Origin: Flavobacterium azizsancarii
GTDB taxonomy: Bacteria; Bacteroidota; Bacteroidia; Flavobacteriales; Flavobacteriaceae
Direction: 5' to 3'
Length of the DNA: 33,659 nucleotides
Assembly: GCF_027980145.1 (NCBI RefSeq)
Contig: NZ_JAMZNK010000054.1
Location: 1 to 33,659 of the forward strand
This document shows positions 33,504 to 33,659 of the stretch, in pieces. The position numbers and the translations under genes are program-made. The notes under the pieces are model-generated. The model ran no database searches. It had not been told where the DNA came from and saw nothing but the letters and a program-made list of their open reading frames with translations. Position 1 is the first letter of the stretch; each line of letters begins with the position of its first letter.

Positions 33504-33619
33504 AAATTAAATTCCAATTAAATGCGCCTAACCTTTGTCAAAGCTTTAAACCAAGAGTGTAAGGAACTTTTGTAAAAAACTATTATTTTTATTTTCTGTA
33601 TTTATAAATCTATCAGAAA

Positions 33620-33659
33620 ATGCAAATCAGAACAGAAGTAAAAGAAATATTAAATTATA
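33620..33659 (+). CDS. 5' end of an unidentified gene, cut by the window edge
   Basis: An ATG at 33620 opens MQIRTEVKEILNY and the frame stays open to the edge. It lies 117 bp after the HMG-CoA synthase gene on the same strand, behind an A-rich leader typical for this genome. Thirteen residues are too few to name it. Confidence 0.5.
   Translation, partial: MQIRTEVKEILNY

Overview
The window is a piece of a Flavobacterium-type (Bacteroidota) chromosome. It is AT-rich, has a SusC/SusD pair, carries several copies of the Bacteroidota -7 promoter motif TAnnTTTG, largely lacks Shine-Dalgarno sequences, and shows the neighbour order pdxA / yceD-rpmF-fabH-accB-accC. Most of it is housekeeping DNA with one accessory catabolic locus in the middle.

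Layout: (1) 1-107 is the 5' end of a group II intron (minus strand, running off the left edge), seated just downstream of a hairpin as class C introns are. (2) 198-5229 (minus): accC, accB, fabH, rpmF, yceD and pdxA (fatty-acid initiation, ribosome, vitamin B6), with ribE divergent. (3) 5880-6970: a poorly coding kilobase ending in a CAT-anticodon tRNA. (4) 7112-10865 (minus): methylmalonyl-CoA epimerase behind two uncharacterised lipoproteins. (5) 11037-13498: an Ig-like lipoprotein and a convergent omega-amidase. (6) 13732-28250: SusC, SusD, GntP permease, RidA, 2-keto-3-deoxygluconate (KDG) kinase, KDPG aldolase, a D-threonine-aldolase-like PLP enzyme, an M19 dipeptidase-like hydrolase, a DeoR regulator and a GH20 hexosaminidase. 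(7) 28312-31820 (minus): sdhC-sdhA-sdhB. (8) 32136-33503: HMG-CoA synthase, followed by the first codons of another gene.

The most interesting part is block 6. Read together, the genes spell a route for N-acetyl-D-glucosaminic acid (GlcNAc1A), the C1-oxidised end left on chitin by lytic polysaccharide monooxygenases: outer-membrane uptake (SusCD), periplasmic release by GH20, inner-membrane import by an aldonate permease (GntP), deacetylation (M19 hydrolase), deamination to KDG (PLP enzyme plus RidA), then KDG kinase and KDPG aldolase to pyruvate and glyceraldehyde-3-phosphate. A route of this logic has been described in marine Gammaproteobacteria; here it would be a Bacteroidota version built into a Sus-type locus. 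An identical 17-bp element lies 16-17 bp upstream of the -7 motif of both susC and the GH20 gene, which ties the two ends of the locus into one regulon, probably under the DeoR protein.

The locus is also studded with palindromic repeats: a 152-bp nested hairpin (18468-18619), a second nested hairpin (20471-20620), and two related MITE-like elements of 141 and 142 bp with matching 20-bp inverted ends (20627-20767 and 24799-24940) that bracket the four-gene intracellular module. All functional statements rest on reading motifs in the sequence; no database search was possible.
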